Notes: generated by a model not told the origin, from the letters alone. 64,000 nucleotides of DNA from JBEVOS01 sp044226655 (GCA_044226655.1 JBGAGO010000002.1:62001-126000), one strand, 5' to 3'. Shown: positions 45,543-54,386, counted from the stretch's first letter. Numbers and translations: made by a program.

Positions 45543-47057
45543 CTAACTTGGAACGAAGACGTTTTTCATCCCGCCCTCGCCGCTCGTGACGCGGCCTTTG
45601 CGCCCAATTTGCTCACTGGCCTGCATCTCGGCGAACAGACCATCATCCTCCGGCGTGTTGGCGATGAAGCGGCGCCCTTGCGCATCGCGCCCGATCACGA
45701 TGCCCATCGGGCCGCGATCGGTGCGGTGAACGATCGTGTAGGTCTCGATCGTGGCTTCTCCGCTCGGCTCCAACGCGATCTCCGGATGCGGCAGCGCATC
45801 GATCTCCTTCTGATAGGATTTCGGATCGGCGCGGCGCCATGATCCCTTCGTCGGCTCCGTCGAATAGATGCCGAAGGCGTGCTTGGTCAGGAACCAGCCA
45901 TTGCCGGTGACGAGACCATAGGCGCCGGGCTTGGCGCGCAGTCGATGCAAAGTCTCCACGATGGAGTGCATCACGTAATTGTTTCCGGGCCCGCCGAAAT
46001 AGGGCAGCCCGCCCGTGACGGTGAGGCCGCGCGGATCGTCTTCCGCGATCCCGATCTCTTCGCAGGCCAATTCCACCGCAACAGGAAAACACGAATAGAG
46101 ATCGATCGTCGTCATATCCGCCGGCGTTTTACCCGCCATCGCGAAGGCTTGGCGCGCGCAAGTGCGGATCGCGGGCGAGGAATAATAGTTCGTGCGGTCG
46201 ATCGGATTCCAAAGCTCGGCCGCGTCCGCGCACCCGTGCAGATAGATGCGCTGATCTTGAGGCACGCCGAGCGCATCGGCTTTCGCGGACGAGCACACGA
46301 TAACCGCCGCCGCCTGATCGACGGCGATGATGGCGTTCAGATATTTCGGATAGGGAAAGCCGACCATGCGATTGTCGGGCGCTTCGGTGATGAGTTGAGC
46401 GGCGCTTCGCGCCGTCGGGAACCACGAGTTTGGGTTCTTCGCGGCCACTTCAGTGAACGGCGAGAACAGCGCGCCGAGCTTCTGCATGTGTTCGTTCAGC
46501 CCGCGCCCACGATGCGCGCGCAGCGCGTTCTCGAACAGGGGATAGCAATTGGTCGGGAAATTCGCGCCATGCGCGGTTTCCTGCGGCGTGCAGCCGGGCC
46601 GCGGATCGCCCCATCGTTCGGGCGCGGGCCCCGGCCCCGCATAGGCGGACATGTCCTCACCCGCCATGGCGCGTTTGCGCAGCGAGTTGAGGAATTCCGC
46701 GCCGGTGATGAGCGCCATGTCGTGGCGGCCTTCGGCGATTTCCTCGCACGCCCAGTTCACCAGCGCCTGCGGGGTGTTGCCGCCCATATAGGTATAGACC
46801 GACCGCTTCGGACTTATCCCCAGATCGGCGGCGAGCGCGGCGGGCGGGTTCTGCAGGCGCGGCGCGGGATTGCGCTCATTGGCGTCGATGGTGAAGCCGA
46901 CCACCGCCAGGAGATCGACGTCCGCGAGCGCGACGCCGGCGTCCTCGGCCGCCAAGGCGCTCGCCTCCGCCAGCATCGCCCGCGGCAGCGGCGCCGGCAT
47001 TTTACGCCAAGTCCTTTGGCCGCCTCCGATCAGAACCGGCGTGCGTGGATCGACCAT
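45543..47057 (-). CDS. Thiolase-like (SCP2-type acetyl-CoA acetyltransferase-like) protein
   Basis: About 504 aa. Thiolase fold: 'TPVLIGGGQRTWR' at the start, 'DMALITGAEFLNS' and the C-terminal 'GGLPYFGGPGNNYVMHSIVE', where GGxPxxGGPGNN replaces the usual C-terminal thiolase glycine loop. The position of the nucleophilic Cys holds 'YTYMGGNTPQALVN', so no catalytic Cys is apparent. It may be a non-classical thiolase or an acyl-CoA-binding protein. A good SD (GGGAGG) precedes the ATG at 47057. It is divergent from glnB. Confidence 0.78.
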   Translation of the reverse strand: MVDPRTPVLIGGGQRTWRKMPAPLPRAMLAEASALAAEDAGVALADVDLLAVVGFTIDANERNPAPRLQNPPAALAADLGISPKRSVYTYMGGNTPQALVNWACEEIAEGRHDMALITGAEFLNSLRKRAMAGEDMSAYAGPGPAPERWGDPRPGCTPQETAHGANFPTNCYPLFENALRAHRGRGLNEHMQKLGALFSPFTEVAAKNPNSWFPTARSAAQLITEAPDNRMVGFPYPKYLNAIIAVDQAAAVIVCSSAKADALGVPQDQRIYLHGCADAAELWNPIDRTNYYSSPAIRTCARQAFAMAGKTPADMTTIDLYSCFPVAVELACEEIGIAEDDPRGLTVTGGLPYFGGPGNNYVMHSIVETLHRLRAKPGAYGLVTGNGWFLTKHAFGIYSTEPTKGSWRRADPKSYQKEIDALPHPEIALEPSGEATIETYTIVHRTDRGPMGIVIGRDAQGRRFIANTPEDDGLFAEMQASEQIGRKGRVTSGEGGMKNVFVPS

Positions 47058-47132
47058 GGCCTCCCTTTCCTCGATCTTTTCGGCTCCGCACCGTGGGCCC
47101 TGCCGGTCCGACAAGGCAAGTGCGCGTGATTT

Positions 47133-47181
47133 GGGCGCCGGCGCCCTATCGATGGGCGCCGGTTGCGCGGCTCCGGCGCCC
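47133..47181 (+). promoter_or_regulatory. GC-rich palindromes in the glnB upstream region
   Basis: The 14-base perfect palindrome GGGCGCCGGCGCCC (47133-47146) is followed by GGGCGCCGG (47154-47162) and its inverse CCGGCGCCC (47173-47181), giving three copies of the same 9-mer. The 250-base gap otherwise shows no clear sigma-54 (-24/-12) or other promoter. The repeats could be operator sites or form leader hairpins. Confidence 0.35.
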
Positions 47182-47307
47182 GCTCCCAAGGCGTCCCGCC
47201 GTTCGCTTGACGGGCGTGCGGAGACAGCCGAAGCGGAACCCCCTCGCGGTTTGGGCCTTCTTGTTCGACGCCCGCCGTCTCGGGAGTGTGGGAGAAAGGT
47301 CGCCCGA

Positions 47308-47646
47308 ATGAAAAAGATTGAAGCCATCATCAAGCCCTTCAAGCTCGATGAAGTGAAGGAGGCGCTGCAGGAAATCGGCCTCCAGGGGATGACCGTGATC
47401 GAAGCCAAGGGCTTCGGACGCCAGAAGGGCCACACGGAGCTGTACCGCGGCGCTGAATATGTTGTGGATTTTCTGCCGAAGCTGAAGCTCGAAGTCGTCG
47501 TGACCGACGATCAGGTCGATGGCGCGCTGGAAGCGATCCAGAAGGCCGCCAAGACCGGCAAGATCGGCGACGGCAAGATTTTTGTGACCGATGTGGGCAA
47601 CGTCATCCGCATTCGCACGGGCGAATCCGGTGCGGCTGCGGTCTGA
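47308..47646 (+). CDS. glnB: Nitrogen regulatory protein P-II
   Basis: 112 aa. It starts 'MKKIEAIIKPFKLDEVKEAL'. The T-loop contains the uridylylation Tyr 51 in 'GHTELYRGAEY', and the B and C loops are 'TGKIGDGKIFV' and 'VIRIRTGESG'. It senses 2-oxoglutarate and ATP/ADP and controls NtrBC and glutamine synthetase adenylylation. glnA follows after a strong terminator hairpin. Confidence 0.97.
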   Translation: MKKIEAIIKPFKLDEVKEALQEIGLQGMTVIEAKGFGRQKGHTELYRGAEYVVDFLPKLKLEVVVTDDQVDGALEAIQKAAKTGKIGDGKIFVTDVGNVIRIRTGESGAAAV

Positions 47647-47675
47647 CGGCCGCGTCGCGTTGTCCTAGACAAATC

Positions 47676-47713
47676 ACGCCTCCGCTCCCTTGCGCGGGAG
47701 CGGAGGCGTTTTC
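47676..47713 (+). terminator. Strong hairpin between glnB and glnA
   Basis: Perfect 14-bp stem (47676-47689 with 47696-47709), 6-base loop, followed by TTTC. It lies 30 bases after the glnB stop and 37 before glnA. It should end most glnB transcripts or set the glnB:glnA ratio; glnA then needs read-through or its own promoter overlapping this structure. Confidence 0.85.
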
Positions 47714-47745
47714 ATACAAGCGCGTTCTAACTCTGGGGTGCTGAT

Positions 47746-49155
47746 ATGACGTCTGTCGCCGACGTGATGAAAATGATCAAAGAGAAGGAGGTTCAATTCG
47801 TGGACCTCCGCTTCAACGACATGCGCGGGAAGATGCAGCACGTCACGTTCGACGTGGGCATGTTCGACGAAAGCTATTTCACCGAAGGCACGATGTTCGA
47901 CGGCTCGTCGATCGCCGGGTGGAAGGCGATCAACGAAAGCGACATGGTGATGCGCGCCGACGCCGCCGGCGCCCATATCGACCCGTTCTTCCAGCAGACC
48001 ACGCTCGCGCTGTTCTGCGACATTCTCGAGCCCGGCACGCTGCAGCCCTACAATCGCTGTCCGCGCGGCATCGCCAAGAAGGCCGAGGCCTATGTGAAAT
48101 CCGGCGGTTTCGGCGACACGTGTTATTTCGGCCCGGAAGCCGAATTCTTCGTGTTCGACGACGTGCGCTGGTCCACCGATCCGAACAACACGGGCTATTC
48201 GTTCGATTCAACCGAACTGCCGTTCAACACCGGCAAAGCATATGAAGCCGGCAATATGGGCCACCGTCCGGGCCCGAAGGGCGGCTATTTCCCCGTCCCG
48301 CCGATCGATTCGCTGCAGGACATGCGCGGCGAAATGCTCTCCTACATGAAGGAAATCGGCCTCGAAGTTGAAAAGCACCACCACGAAGTGGCGCCCGCCC
48401 AACACGAGCTCGGCCTGAAGTTCTCGACGCTCACCGCGATGGGCGATGCGATGAACCTCTACAAATACGTGATCCACAACGTGGCCCAGAACTACGGCAA
48501 GACCGCCACGTTCATGCCAAAGCCCTATTACAAGGACAACGGCTCGGGCATGCACGTCCACCAATCGATCTGGAAGGGCGGCCAAAACACGTTCGCGGGC
48601 GATCGCTACGCCGATCTCTCGGAAGCCTGCCTCTTCTACATCGGCGGCATCATCAAGCACGCCAAGGCGATCAACGCGTTCTCGAACTCTTCGACGAATT
48701 CGTACAAGCGCCTCGTGCCTGGCTATGAAGCGCCGGTCCTGCTCGCCTATTCAGCGCGCAACCGCTCGGCCTCCTGCCGCATTCCGCACGGCACCAGCCC
48801 GAAAGCCAAGCGCGTCGAGGTGCGTTTCCCCGATCCGATCGGCAACATGTATCTCACCTATGTCGCGCTGCTGATGGCCGGGCTCGACGGCATCGAGAAG
48901 AAAATCCACCCGGGCGATCCGTTGGATAAGAACCTCTACGATCTGCCGCCCGAAGAGCTGAAGGAAGTGCCGACCGTGTGCGGCTCGCTCGAAGAAGCGC
49001 TCGCCAGCGTCGACGCCGACCGCGAATTCCTCAAGAAGGGCGGCGTGATGAGCGACGATTTCATCGACGCCTATATCGAACTGAAGCGCGAAGAGGTCGA
49101 TCGCTTCCGGATGCACCCGCACCCGGTCGAGTTCGACATGTACTTCAAGGCCTGA
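47746..49155 (+). CDS. glnA: Glutamine synthetase type I
   Basis: 469 aa. 'FDGSSIAGWKAINESDM' (ammonium and metal site region), 'NGSGMHVHQSIWKGG', 'VPGYEAPVLLAYSARNRSAS' and the adenylylation Tyr at about 398 in 'DKNLYDLPPEE' mark an adenylylatable GSI-beta. It condenses glutamate and ammonia. Regulation by P-II/GlnE is expected from the Tyr and the upstream glnB. Confidence 0.98.
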   Translation: MTSVADVMKMIKEKEVQFVDLRFNDMRGKMQHVTFDVGMFDESYFTEGTMFDGSSIAGWKAINESDMVMRADAAGAHIDPFFQQTTLALFCDILEPGTLQPYNRCPRGIAKKAEAYVKSGGFGDTCYFGPEAEFFVFDDVRWSTDPNNTGYSFDSTELPFNTGKAYEAGNMGHRPGPKGGYFPVPPIDSLQDMRGEMLSYMKEIGLEVEKHHHEVAPAQHELGLKFSTLTAMGDAMNLYKYVIHNVAQNYGKTATFMPKPYYKDNGSGMHVHQSIWKGGQNTFAGDRYADLSEACLFYIGGIIKHAKAINAFSNSSTNSYKRLVPGYEAPVLLAYSARNRSASCRIPHGTSPKAKRVEVRFPDPIGNMYLTYVALLMAGLDGIEKKIHPGDPLDKNLYDLPPEELKEVPTVCGSLEEALASVDADREFLKKGGVMSDDFIDAYIELKREEVDRFRMHPHPVEFDMYFKA

Positions 49156-49180
49156 TCTCCGCGCATTGCGGGGGTATGAA

Positions 49181-49212
49181 GCGGGCGCTGGGCCTTCCAG
49201 CGCCCGCTTTTT
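49181..49212 (+). terminator. Intrinsic terminator of glnA
   Basis: 11-bp perfect stem (49181-49191 with 49197-49207), loop GCCTT, followed by TTTTTG. It lies 25 bases after the glnA stop. Confidence 0.92.
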
Positions 49213-49354
49213 GTTGTGCGGCGCGTTTGTTGCGATGGCGACACGGCCCGTTTCACCTGGGGCGCGATCCGCAGCCGTCAGCTGTGGAGGTTAACGCCCC
49301 AGCAACCGAACGCTGTTGCGTTCGTCGCTCAGACTCCCCTTATGAGATCGCCGC

Positions 49355-51355
49355 ATGGGCCGTGCGCAGAAGCAGCAACTTTGGGACGCCGATTTGTTCG
49401 GGTCAGCAGACGACAAATCCGGCTATACCGCCAAGGACATCGAGGTGCTCGAGGGCCTGGAGCCCGTGCGCCGCCGTCCCGGCATGTATATCGGCGGCAC
49501 CGACGAACGCGCCCTGCACCATCTGTTCGCCGAAATCCTCGACAACGCCATGGATGAGGCCGTCGCCGGCCATGCCGACCGCATTGAGGTTGAACTCCAC
49601 GCCGATGGCGCGCTCACCGTGACCGACAACGGCCGCGGCATGCCGATCGATCCGCATCCGAAATTCCCAAAAAAGTCCGCGCTCGAAGTCATCATGACGA
49701 CGCTGCACGCTGGCGGAAAATTTTCTGACAAGGCCTATCAAACCTCCGGCGGTCTGCACGGCGTCGGCGCCTCGGTCGTCAATGCGCTGTCCGATCGCCT
49801 CACCGTCACCGTCTGGCGCGACCGCAAGGCCTATGAGCAGCACTATTCGCGCGGTGAGCCGCAAGGAAAGCTCGCGGAGATCGGCCCTGCGCACAACAAA
49901 CGCGGCACCAGCGTGTTGTTCCATCCCGACGCGGAGATTTTCGGCGCCAACGCGGCCTTCAAACCGGCGCGCCTTTTCCAAATGGCGCGCTCGAAGGCCT
50001 ATCTCCAGCGCGGCGTTGAAATTCGCTGGCGCTGCGCGCCGGAGAAGCTGAAGGACGGCGATCAGACGCCCGCCGAGGCTATCCTCAAATTCCCGAACGG
50101 CCTCTCCGACTTCCTCGCCGAGCTGATCAAAGACAAGAAAGTCGTCGTCGCCGATACGTTTACCGGCAAGGTCGACCGCAACGGCCATGGCCGCGTCGAA
50201 TGGGCTGTCGCCTGGATCATGGATGGCTTTGGCGAAGCCGACGGCTTCCTCCGCTCCTATTGCAACACGATCTCGACGCCCGATGGCGGCTTCCACGAGG
50301 CCGGCCTGCGCGCCGCGCTCGCCAAGGGCCTGAAGGCCTACGCCGAGCTCAAGAACGATCGCAAAGCCGCGCTCATCACGCCCGACGACGTCATGGGCAC
50401 ATCCGCCGCCATGGTCTCGGTGTTCATCCGCGATCCGCAATTCGAGGGGCAGACCAAGGGCCGCCTCGTCTCCACCGAAGCCGCGAAAATCGTCGAACAG
50501 GCTGTCCGCGATCCGTTCGACCATTGGCTCGCCGCCAAGCCCGCCGAAGCCGCACGCCTGCTCGAATGGGTGATCGGCCAGGCCGAAGATCGGCTGCGCC
50601 GGCGCAAGGAAAAGGAAGTCAGCCGCCAAAGCGCGACGCGCAAATTGCGCCTGCCCGGCAAGCTCGCCGATTGCACGCGCAGCGATGCGACCGACACCGA
50701 AATCTTCCTCGTCGAAGGCGATAGCGCCGGCGGCTCGGCCAAGCAGGCGCGCAACCGCGATACGCAGGCCATTCTTCCGCTGCGCGGCAAAATCCTCAAT
50801 GTCGCCAGCGCTGGCGGCGACAAGACGGCCAACAATGTCGAGCTCTCAGACTTGGCGCAGGCGCTCGGCGTGCAGACGGGCTCCAAGTTCAAGGTCGATG
50901 ATCTGCGCTATGGCCGCGTCATCATCATGACCGACGCCGATGTCGACGGCGCCCATATCGCCTCACTGCTGATGACGTTCTTCCACCGGCAAATGCCGGG
51001 CCTCATCCGCGCCGGCCGGCTCTATCTCGCCATGCCGCCGCTCTACCGGCTCACCAGCGGCAAGGTCTCGGTCTATGCGCGCGACGACGCACACAAGGCC
51101 GAACTCACGGCCAGCACATTCAAAGGCAAATCGCCCGACATTTCGCGGTTCAAAGGTCTCGGCGAAATGATGCCGGCCGATCTGCGCGAGACGACGATGG
51201 ATCCCAAGACGCGCACGCTCGCGCGCGTCGTCATCCCCTCCGATGACGAAGGCGATTTCGAAGGCCTGGTTGAAACGCTCATGGGCAAAAAGCCCGAACT
51301 GCGCTTCCAGTTCATTCAGCAGAACGCGCGTTTCGTGGAAGACGTGGACGTCTAG
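49355..51355 (+). CDS. parE: DNA topoisomerase IV subunit B
   Basis: 666 aa. GHKL ATPase domain ('EILDNAMDEAVAGHADRIE', 'DNGRGMPID', 'TSGGLHGVGASVVNALS'), transducer with 'KRGTSVLFHPD', and Toprim with 'EGDSAGGSAKQARNRDTQAI' and 'IMTDADVDGAHI'. The length and the absence of a GyrB-type insertion favour ParE over GyrB. It decatenates chromosomes together with ParC, which is encoded elsewhere. The last 4 bases overlap the convergent DUF4386 gene. Confidence 0.93.
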   Translation: MGRAQKQQLWDADLFGSADDKSGYTAKDIEVLEGLEPVRRRPGMYIGGTDERALHHLFAEILDNAMDEAVAGHADRIEVELHADGALTVTDNGRGMPIDPHPKFPKKSALEVIMTTLHAGGKFSDKAYQTSGGLHGVGASVVNALSDRLTVTVWRDRKAYEQHYSRGEPQGKLAEIGPAHNKRGTSVLFHPDAEIFGANAAFKPARLFQMARSKAYLQRGVEIRWRCAPEKLKDGDQTPAEAILKFPNGLSDFLAELIKDKKVVVADTFTGKVDRNGHGRVEWAVAWIMDGFGEADGFLRSYCNTISTPDGGFHEAGLRAALAKGLKAYAELKNDRKAALITPDDVMGTSAAMVSVFIRDPQFEGQTKGRLVSTEAAKIVEQAVRDPFDHWLAAKPAEAARLLEWVIGQAEDRLRRRKEKEVSRQSATRKLRLPGKLADCTRSDATDTEIFLVEGDSAGGSAKQARNRDTQAILPLRGKILNVASAGGDKTANNVELSDLAQALGVQTGSKFKVDDLRYGRVIIMTDADVDGAHIASLLMTFFHRQMPGLIRAGRLYLAMPPLYRLTSGKVSVYARDDAHKAELTASTFKGKSPDISRFKGLGEMMPADLRETTMDPKTRTLARVVIPSDDEGDFEGLVETLMGKKPELRFQFIQQNARFVEDVDV

Positions 51356-52065
51356 GCTGCGGCTTGCGCGCGCCACTTCTCGCCTTTCACGCCCGCGATC
51401 AGCAGCCACAGCGTCAGCGCCGCTTCGCCGATGAAGCACGGCAGCAGTGAATAGGGCGTCAGCCGGAAGGGCAGCGCCAGAAAGATCGCGAAGCTGTTGA
51501 ACAGGTAGCAAACGCCCGCGAGCGCCAGCAGCGCGCCGAGGACCCACGGCAGAAAGCGCGCGCGCAGCAGGAGCCAGCCCAGCAGCACGCAATGGGCGCC
51601 AAACACGCCGAGGCTGATATTGTAGACCTGTCCGTGGAGCTTGATCGCTGCGAGCGCGATGGTCTGCACTTGTTCAGGTGTGAAGCCGGCGAAGACGCCC
51701 GCGTTGTGCAGCCATTGAACCGGCGCCAAATGCAGGATGAGATTGCCGCCATTGATCGCGATCGAGATCAGACGGACGAGCGTTGTCGCGAGCGCGAGGC
51801 CCTGCCCCGCCGGCCGCAGGATGACGTAGAGCAGCGCCGAGACGCCGATATCGCACAGCAGCACGCCGAAATCGGCCGCAAAGCCGAGCCGCCACAAAGT
51901 CTCGGACGCCATAATGCTGCGCGCAGTCGCCGCCGCGTCCTGATTGTCGACGAGGCCGTCGCGCACGATCATTTCGCTGAACAGCGCACCGACGATGATG
52001 CCGAGATAGAGCGCGCCCGCGATGCGCGCCTCGATCTGCGGGGCGCGTTCTTCCGCCTGCGTCAT
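51352..52065 (-). CDS. DUF4386 family membrane protein
   Basis: 237 aa. About six transmembrane helices, including 'IAGALYLGIIVGALFSEMIV', 'FGVLLCDIGVSALLYVIL', 'VLGALLALAGVCYLFNSFAI' and 'CFIGEAALTLWLLIAGV'. The pattern 'FAADFGVLLCDIGVSALLY' is characteristic of DUF4386 proteins, whose function is unknown. It overlaps parE by 4 bases at the 3' end and is divergent from the GIY-YIG-like gene. Confidence 0.82.
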   Translation of the reverse strand: MTQAEERAPQIEARIAGALYLGIIVGALFSEMIVRDGLVDNQDAAATARSIMASETLWRLGFAADFGVLLCDIGVSALLYVILRPAGQGLALATTLVRLISIAINGGNLILHLAPVQWLHNAGVFAGFTPEQVQTIALAAIKLHGQVYNISLGVFGAHCVLLGWLLLRARFLPWVLGALLALAGVCYLFNSFAIFLALPFRLTPYSLLPCFIGEAALTLWLLIAGVKGEKWRAQAAA

Positions 52066-52144
52066 CGCGATCTCCCACGTCGAAGCGGCTGGCGTTCACG
52101 CGCCGCTAACCAACCCGCTTAACGCGACCTTGGGCTGGATTTGC

Positions 52145-52178
52145 GACATTGGCGCTTCAACGAGGAAACGCCAATGTC
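52145..52178 (+). promoter_or_regulatory. 10-bp inverted repeat spanning RBS and start codon
   Basis: GACATTGGCG (52145-52154) is the exact reverse complement of CGCCAATGTC (52169-52178). The right arm contains the ATG (52174-52176) of the downstream gene, and the 14-base loop carries the GAGG Shine-Dalgarno. In mRNA it would hide the start codon; in DNA it could be an operator. Confidence 0.55.
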
Positions 52179-52611
52179 TGCGCTGAGCGAACTGACCGAC
52201 GCCGGCTTCACGCATACCGCCACATTTTTGCGCCGCGATGGCGGCGCATCGCTGGTGGGCGCCGCGCCAGACGCCGCTGGCCTTTACGCGCTCGTGCTGC
52301 GCAATGAGGTTCGCTACATCGCGTCCAGCCAGCGTCCGCTTTCGAGCCGCTTGAACGCTCTTCGCCGGCGCCTGCGCCGCGCCTCCGAGCGCCCCCTCGT
52401 CCAGGCGCTCGCACGCGCGCTGCGCGAGGGCGATGTGCGGGTGCTGACCTATGAGCTGCCGGCTGCGACGCTCGCAAACGCCCCCTACGACCTCGCCGCC
52501 GCTTACGAGCGCGACCTCGTGCGTCTCCTGCGCCCGGCCTGGAATAGCCTTGAATCCAGCTCGGGCGCGCCCAGCTCGTGGCGCGATCTTGGCGGCGCGG
52601 CGATGCGCTAG
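52174..52611 (+). CDS. GIY-YIG-like protein, divergent
   Basis: About 145 aa. After about 30 N-terminal residues, 'AGLYALVLRNEVRYIASSQR' resembles the GxY...YIG core of GIY-YIG nucleases, followed by a basic helix 'LNALRRRLRRASERP' and a C-terminal 'YERDLVRLLRPAWNSLE', similar to the family's E...P.wN segment. The canonical GIY and YIG triplets are altered to GLY and YIA, so activity is uncertain. The start is the ATG at 52174, which has GAGG upstream within a hairpin; an upstream frame at 52141 lacks an SD. Confidence 0.6.
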   Translation: MSALSELTDAGFTHTATFLRRDGGASLVGAAPDAAGLYALVLRNEVRYIASSQRPLSSRLNALRRRLRRASERPLVQALARALREGDVRVLTYELPAATLANAPYDLAAAYERDLVRLLRPAWNSLESSSGAPSSWRDLGGAAMR

Positions 52612-52655
52612 GTTCGTGCGGCGCGGGCGGCGACACACCAATTCCCGCGCATAAT

Positions 52656-52754
52656 GTTGACTTTCACGTCAACTTTCACCATGTCCGGCCTGTCCGTTGT
52701 GCGCGCCGAAAGGGCGTGCGCCCTTTCGCTTCGGCCCCATCTCAGCGGAGATGG
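52656..52754 (+). promoter_or_regulatory. Leader of the DEAD-box helicase gene with three inverted repeats
   Basis: GTTGAC-N6-GTCAAC (52656-52661/52668-52673), CGAAAGGGCG/CGCCCTTTCG (52707-52716/52719-52728) and CCATCTC-AGCG-GAGATGG (52737-52743/52748-52754). The latter two would form stable RNA hairpins 66-113 bases before the start. Leaders of RNA-helicase genes are often structured and autoregulated; that is inference here. Confidence 0.45.
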
Positions 52755-52819
52755 CTCGCCGCGGCGCCAACCGAAGCGCCCGCCGCCAACGCGGCCCGCG
52801 CGAGAGAGACCAAGCAGGA

Positions 52820-54349
52820 ATGAGTTCTGACATCGCGTCTGATGACGCTCCCGCCGCGCAAGCAGACGCCGCGCCGGCCGCTTCCCCACACATCACGTTC
52901 GACGATCTCGGCCTTGAGCCCGATACGCTCCGGGCCGTGCACGAAAGCGGCTACGCGATCCCAACGCCGATCCAGGCGGCGGCCATCCCGATCGTTTTGC
53001 AGGGCCGCGACGTGCTCGGCATCGCCCAGACGGGCACGGGCAAGACCGCGTCGTTCACTCTGCCCATGATCGACATCCTGTCGAAGGGCCGCGCCAAGGC
53101 GCGCATGCCGCGCACGCTCATTCTCGAGCCGACCCGCGAACTCGCGGCGCAAGTCGCCGAGGCGTTCGACAAATACGGCAAATACCGCAAGCTCACGAAG
53201 GCCCTGCTCATCGGCGGCGTGTCGTTCGGCGATCAGGACGCGCTGCTCAGCCAGGGCGTCGATGTGCTGATCGCGACGCCGGGGCGCCTGCTCGACCATT
53301 TCGAGCGCGGCAAGCTTCTGCTGTCCGGCGTTCAGGTCATGGTCGTCGATGAAGCGGACCGCATGCTCGACATGGGCTTCATCCCCGACATCGAGCGCAT
53401 CTTCAAACTGACGCCGTTCACCCGCCAAACACTGTTCTTCTCCGCCACGATGCCGCCGGAGATCACGCGGCTGACGGAGCAATTCCTGTCCAGCCCCAAA
53501 CGCATTGAAGTGGCCAAGCCGGCCACGGCCGCGAGCACGATCGATCAGCGCGTCGTGCGGCTTCCCGGCAATGACCCGCGCACGCGCCGCGCGGCGCTGC
53601 GCGCCGTCATCCAATCGTGCGACATCACCAACGGCATCATCTTCTGCAACCGCAAGACCGACGTGGACGTGGTTGCGCAATCGCTGAAGCGCCACGGCCT
53701 CAACGCGGCGCCCATTCACGGCGATCTCGACCAATCGCTGCGCATGAAGACGCTGGATCGGTTCCGCTCCGGCGAGTTGACCTTGCTGGTCGCCAGCGAC
53801 GTGGCGGCGCGCGGCCTTGATATTCCGGCCGTGGGCCAGGTGTTCAATTATGAGCCCCCGCGCCATGCCGAAGACTACGTCCACCGCATCGGGCGCACCG
53901 GCCGCGCCGGCCGCTCCGGCCAAAGCTTTACGCTCGTCGGCCCCGGCGATGCGAAGAGCCTCGACGCGATCGAAAAGCTCACGGGCAAGAAGATCGATCT
54001 GGCCGTCATCGAAGGCGTGCCGACCGAGGCGCTCGGCGATCCGCGCGACAGCGGCGGCCGCGGCCGCCGGGCGGAAGAGCTCAAGAAAGAACACACCCGC
54101 CGGATATCGGAAAAAAAGCAGCGCTATGTGAAGCGCGATCCCGAACGCCCGGTCGCCGCCGAGGAGCCGATCGCCCAGCCCGCAGAAGCGCGGCGCGACC
54201 AGCCAAGGCAGGAGCGGACTCAAGAACGCGCGCCGCGCCGCGAAGAGCGCTCGCAGCGGAACACTCGGCCTGAACCGCGCGATCGCGACTCCGGTCAAGC
54301 GGTGACCGGCTTTGGCGATTCCGTGCCGGCGTTCCTGCGCCGCAAATAA
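52820..54349 (+). CDS. DEAD-box RNA helicase, RhlE-like
   Basis: About 509 aa. Motif Q 'YAIPTPIQAAAIP', I 'AQTGTGKTASF', Ia 'EPTRELAAQ', II 'VDEADRMLDMG', III 'FFSATMPPE', V 'VASDVAARGLDIP' and VI 'YVHRIGRTGRAGRSG'. The C-terminal 130 residues are Arg/Glu-rich and disordered ('ERAPRREERSQRN'), as in RhlE/CsdA-type helicases involved in ribosome assembly or RNA decay. The start is the ATG at 52820 after AGGA; the long upstream frame covers the structured leader. Confidence 0.93.
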   Translation: MSSDIASDDAPAAQADAAPAASPHITFDDLGLEPDTLRAVHESGYAIPTPIQAAAIPIVLQGRDVLGIAQTGTGKTASFTLPMIDILSKGRAKARMPRTLILEPTRELAAQVAEAFDKYGKYRKLTKALLIGGVSFGDQDALLSQGVDVLIATPGRLLDHFERGKLLLSGVQVMVVDEADRMLDMGFIPDIERIFKLTPFTRQTLFFSATMPPEITRLTEQFLSSPKRIEVAKPATAASTIDQRVVRLPGNDPRTRRAALRAVIQSCDITNGIIFCNRKTDVDVVAQSLKRHGLNAAPIHGDLDQSLRMKTLDRFRSGELTLLVASDVAARGLDIPAVGQVFNYEPPRHAEDYVHRIGRTGRAGRSGQSFTLVGPGDAKSLDAIEKLTGKKIDLAVIEGVPTEALGDPRDSGGRGRRAEELKKEHTRRISEKKQRYVKRDPERPVAAEEPIAQPAEARRDQPRQERTQERAPRREERSQRNTRPEPRDRDSGQAVTGFGDSVPAFLRRK

Positions 54350-54379
54350 CGCCTCCCTCCCCGCGCGGGGAGAGAGGCG
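54350..54379. other. Hairpin between convergent helicase and aldehyde dehydrogenase genes
   Basis: A near-perfect inverted repeat (CGCCTC and CTCCCC pairing with GGGGAG and GAGGCG) immediately after the helicase stop. There is no T run on the plus strand and a short GTTATTTG on the minus strand, so it may be a weak bidirectional terminator. Confidence 0.5.
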
Positions 54380-54386
54380 ATCGCAG

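Noticed and set aside
47058..47307. Sigma-54 promoter for glnB
   Set aside because: I looked for TGGCAC-N5-TTGC and found no acceptable match.
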